This document shows, in pieces, positions 27,792 to 28,300 of a stretch of 28,300 bases of DNA. The stretch spans positions 1 through 28,300 of the IMG/VR virus record IMGVR_UViG_3300031753_000034; one strand, 5' to 3'. Source of the DNA: a virus. Each line of letters begins with the position of its first letter. The first letter of the stretch is position 1. The notes beneath the pieces are model-generated. The model was not told the origin of the DNA, searched no databases, and saw only the letters and a program-made list of their open reading frames with translations. A program made the translations under genes and the position numbers.

Positions 27792-28300
27792 ATGAAAAAA
27801 CTTCTTCTCACCCTTCTCCTGGCCACTGCTTGCTTGCCGGTCCGCGCCGATAACTTGTTCGACGCCAGCGGGACGATCACGACCGGAGCCGCTTCGCAGA
27901 TCCTGCTGCCATTTAATTTCGGACCGCCGAGAAAGTTTTTCTATTTCCAAAACGATTCGGCCCACATCATGTGGTTGCAGTTCGGAACGACCGGCGCGGG
28001 CACGACCGTCACGATCAGCACCGCTACGCCGGCGCTTGTCTCCTGGACAGCGCATGGATTTGCCGCCGGCCAGCCAGTTCAATTTGGCGGCGCCGGAGCC
28101 ACGCTCCCGGCCCCGCTCGTGGCAGGCCAGACTTATTACGTGATCGCGGCGGGGCTAGTGACAAACGCTTTTGAAATTTCCGCTACGGTTGGCGGGGCAG
28201 CCATTAACACGACGACGGCCAGCGCCGGCACTCTCTTAGGTTGGGGCTTGTCCGCGACTCAGGCGCAGCCCGCGGTCCAGGTCCCGATCAGCGGCGGCAT
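27792..28300 (+). CDS. Exported virion-like protein, 3' truncated by window
   Basis: Open from ATG 27792 to the window end, at least 169 residues. Begins with a signal peptide 'KKLLLTLLLATACLPVRA' (cleavage near residue 19, though LATAC could also be a lipobox), then 'QILLPFNFGPPRKFFYFQND'. From about residue 75 the phrases 'PALVSWTAHGFAAGQPVQFG', 'AGQTYYVIAA' and 'NAFEISATVGGAAIN' form a domain common in phage tail and fibre proteins. A second gene in a row with a signal peptide plus virion-like body. It starts 22 bp after the terminator tail, so it needs its own promoter or read-through. Confidence 0.7.
   Translation, partial: MKKLLLTLLLATACLPVRADNLFDASGTITTGAASQILLPFNFGPPRKFFYFQNDSAHIMWLQFGTTGAGTTVTISTATPALVSWTAHGFAAGQPVQFGGAGATLPAPLVAGQTYYVIAAGLVTNAFEISATVGGAAINTTTASAGTLLGWGLSATQAQPAVQVPISGG

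Noticed and set aside
1-28300. CRISPR array, diversity-generating retroelement, insertion sequence or full tRNA gene
   Set aside because: No regularly spaced repeats with unique spacers, no reverse transcriptase or transposase motifs, and only a partial tRNA end were seen.

Overview
The window reads as most of a temperate double-stranded DNA phage (or prophage) genome with lambda-style packaging and head genes: a GpA-type terminase, a gpW-like connector, a lambda-type portal, a ClpP-like protease fused to a scaffold, and an HK97-like capsid. The DNA is GC-rich with tightly packed genes, many overlapping as ATGA or GTGA. The integrase style (an 'LRHSYGSYRLA...EMGNSP' C-terminus) and the general protein style suggest a Verrucomicrobiota host. 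That host call is inference; no search was possible.

Layout. Positions 1-1354 hold virion/tail-fibre-type genes, the last one inverted (860-1354, minus). Positions 1401-7297 form one long plus-strand lysis and secreted-protein operon: small membrane proteins, two lipoproteins, an OB-fold-like secreted protein, a permuted NlpC/P60 (YiiX-like) hydrolase, a GH108 endolysin, a secreted beta-helix protein and a small secreted protein. Positions 7304-10150 are a minus-strand cluster: a fusion protein, two small genes, a 56-residue basic protein and a tyrosine integrase. A palindrome, CCATAAGCGCTTATGG or a variant, lies just upstream of the start codons in this cluster. Positions 10457-16615 are a plus-strand early-type region of small genes, a HerA/FtsK-type ATPase, a DUF2188-like protein, a separately promoted minimal histidine kinase and a DUF3102 protein. 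Positions 16737-27704 are the packaging and head module. A strong terminator at 27738-27770 is followed by another exported virion-like protein that runs off the window.

Two points bear on genome organisation. A tRNA 3'-end-like sequence (10674-10698, minus sense) lies about 0.5 kb upstream of the integrase and is flanked by phage genes on both sides. That fits attP in a circular or circularly permuted phage genome rather than a prophage end. No DNA polymerase, helicase-primase or classical CI/Cro repressor is visible, so lysogeny control either lies outside the window or uses the unusual palindrome-linked cluster.

The observations most worth follow-up are: (i) the soluble DHp+CA histidine kinase with its own promoter and an upstream 61-nt inverted repeat/terminator, a moron-like arrangement; (ii) the shared palindromic sites and the duplicated gene-plus-operator module beside the integrase; (iii) the tRNA-like attP candidate; (iv) a free-standing 47-residue copy of the scaffold C-terminal tail; and (v) virion-like proteins that carry Sec signal peptides.
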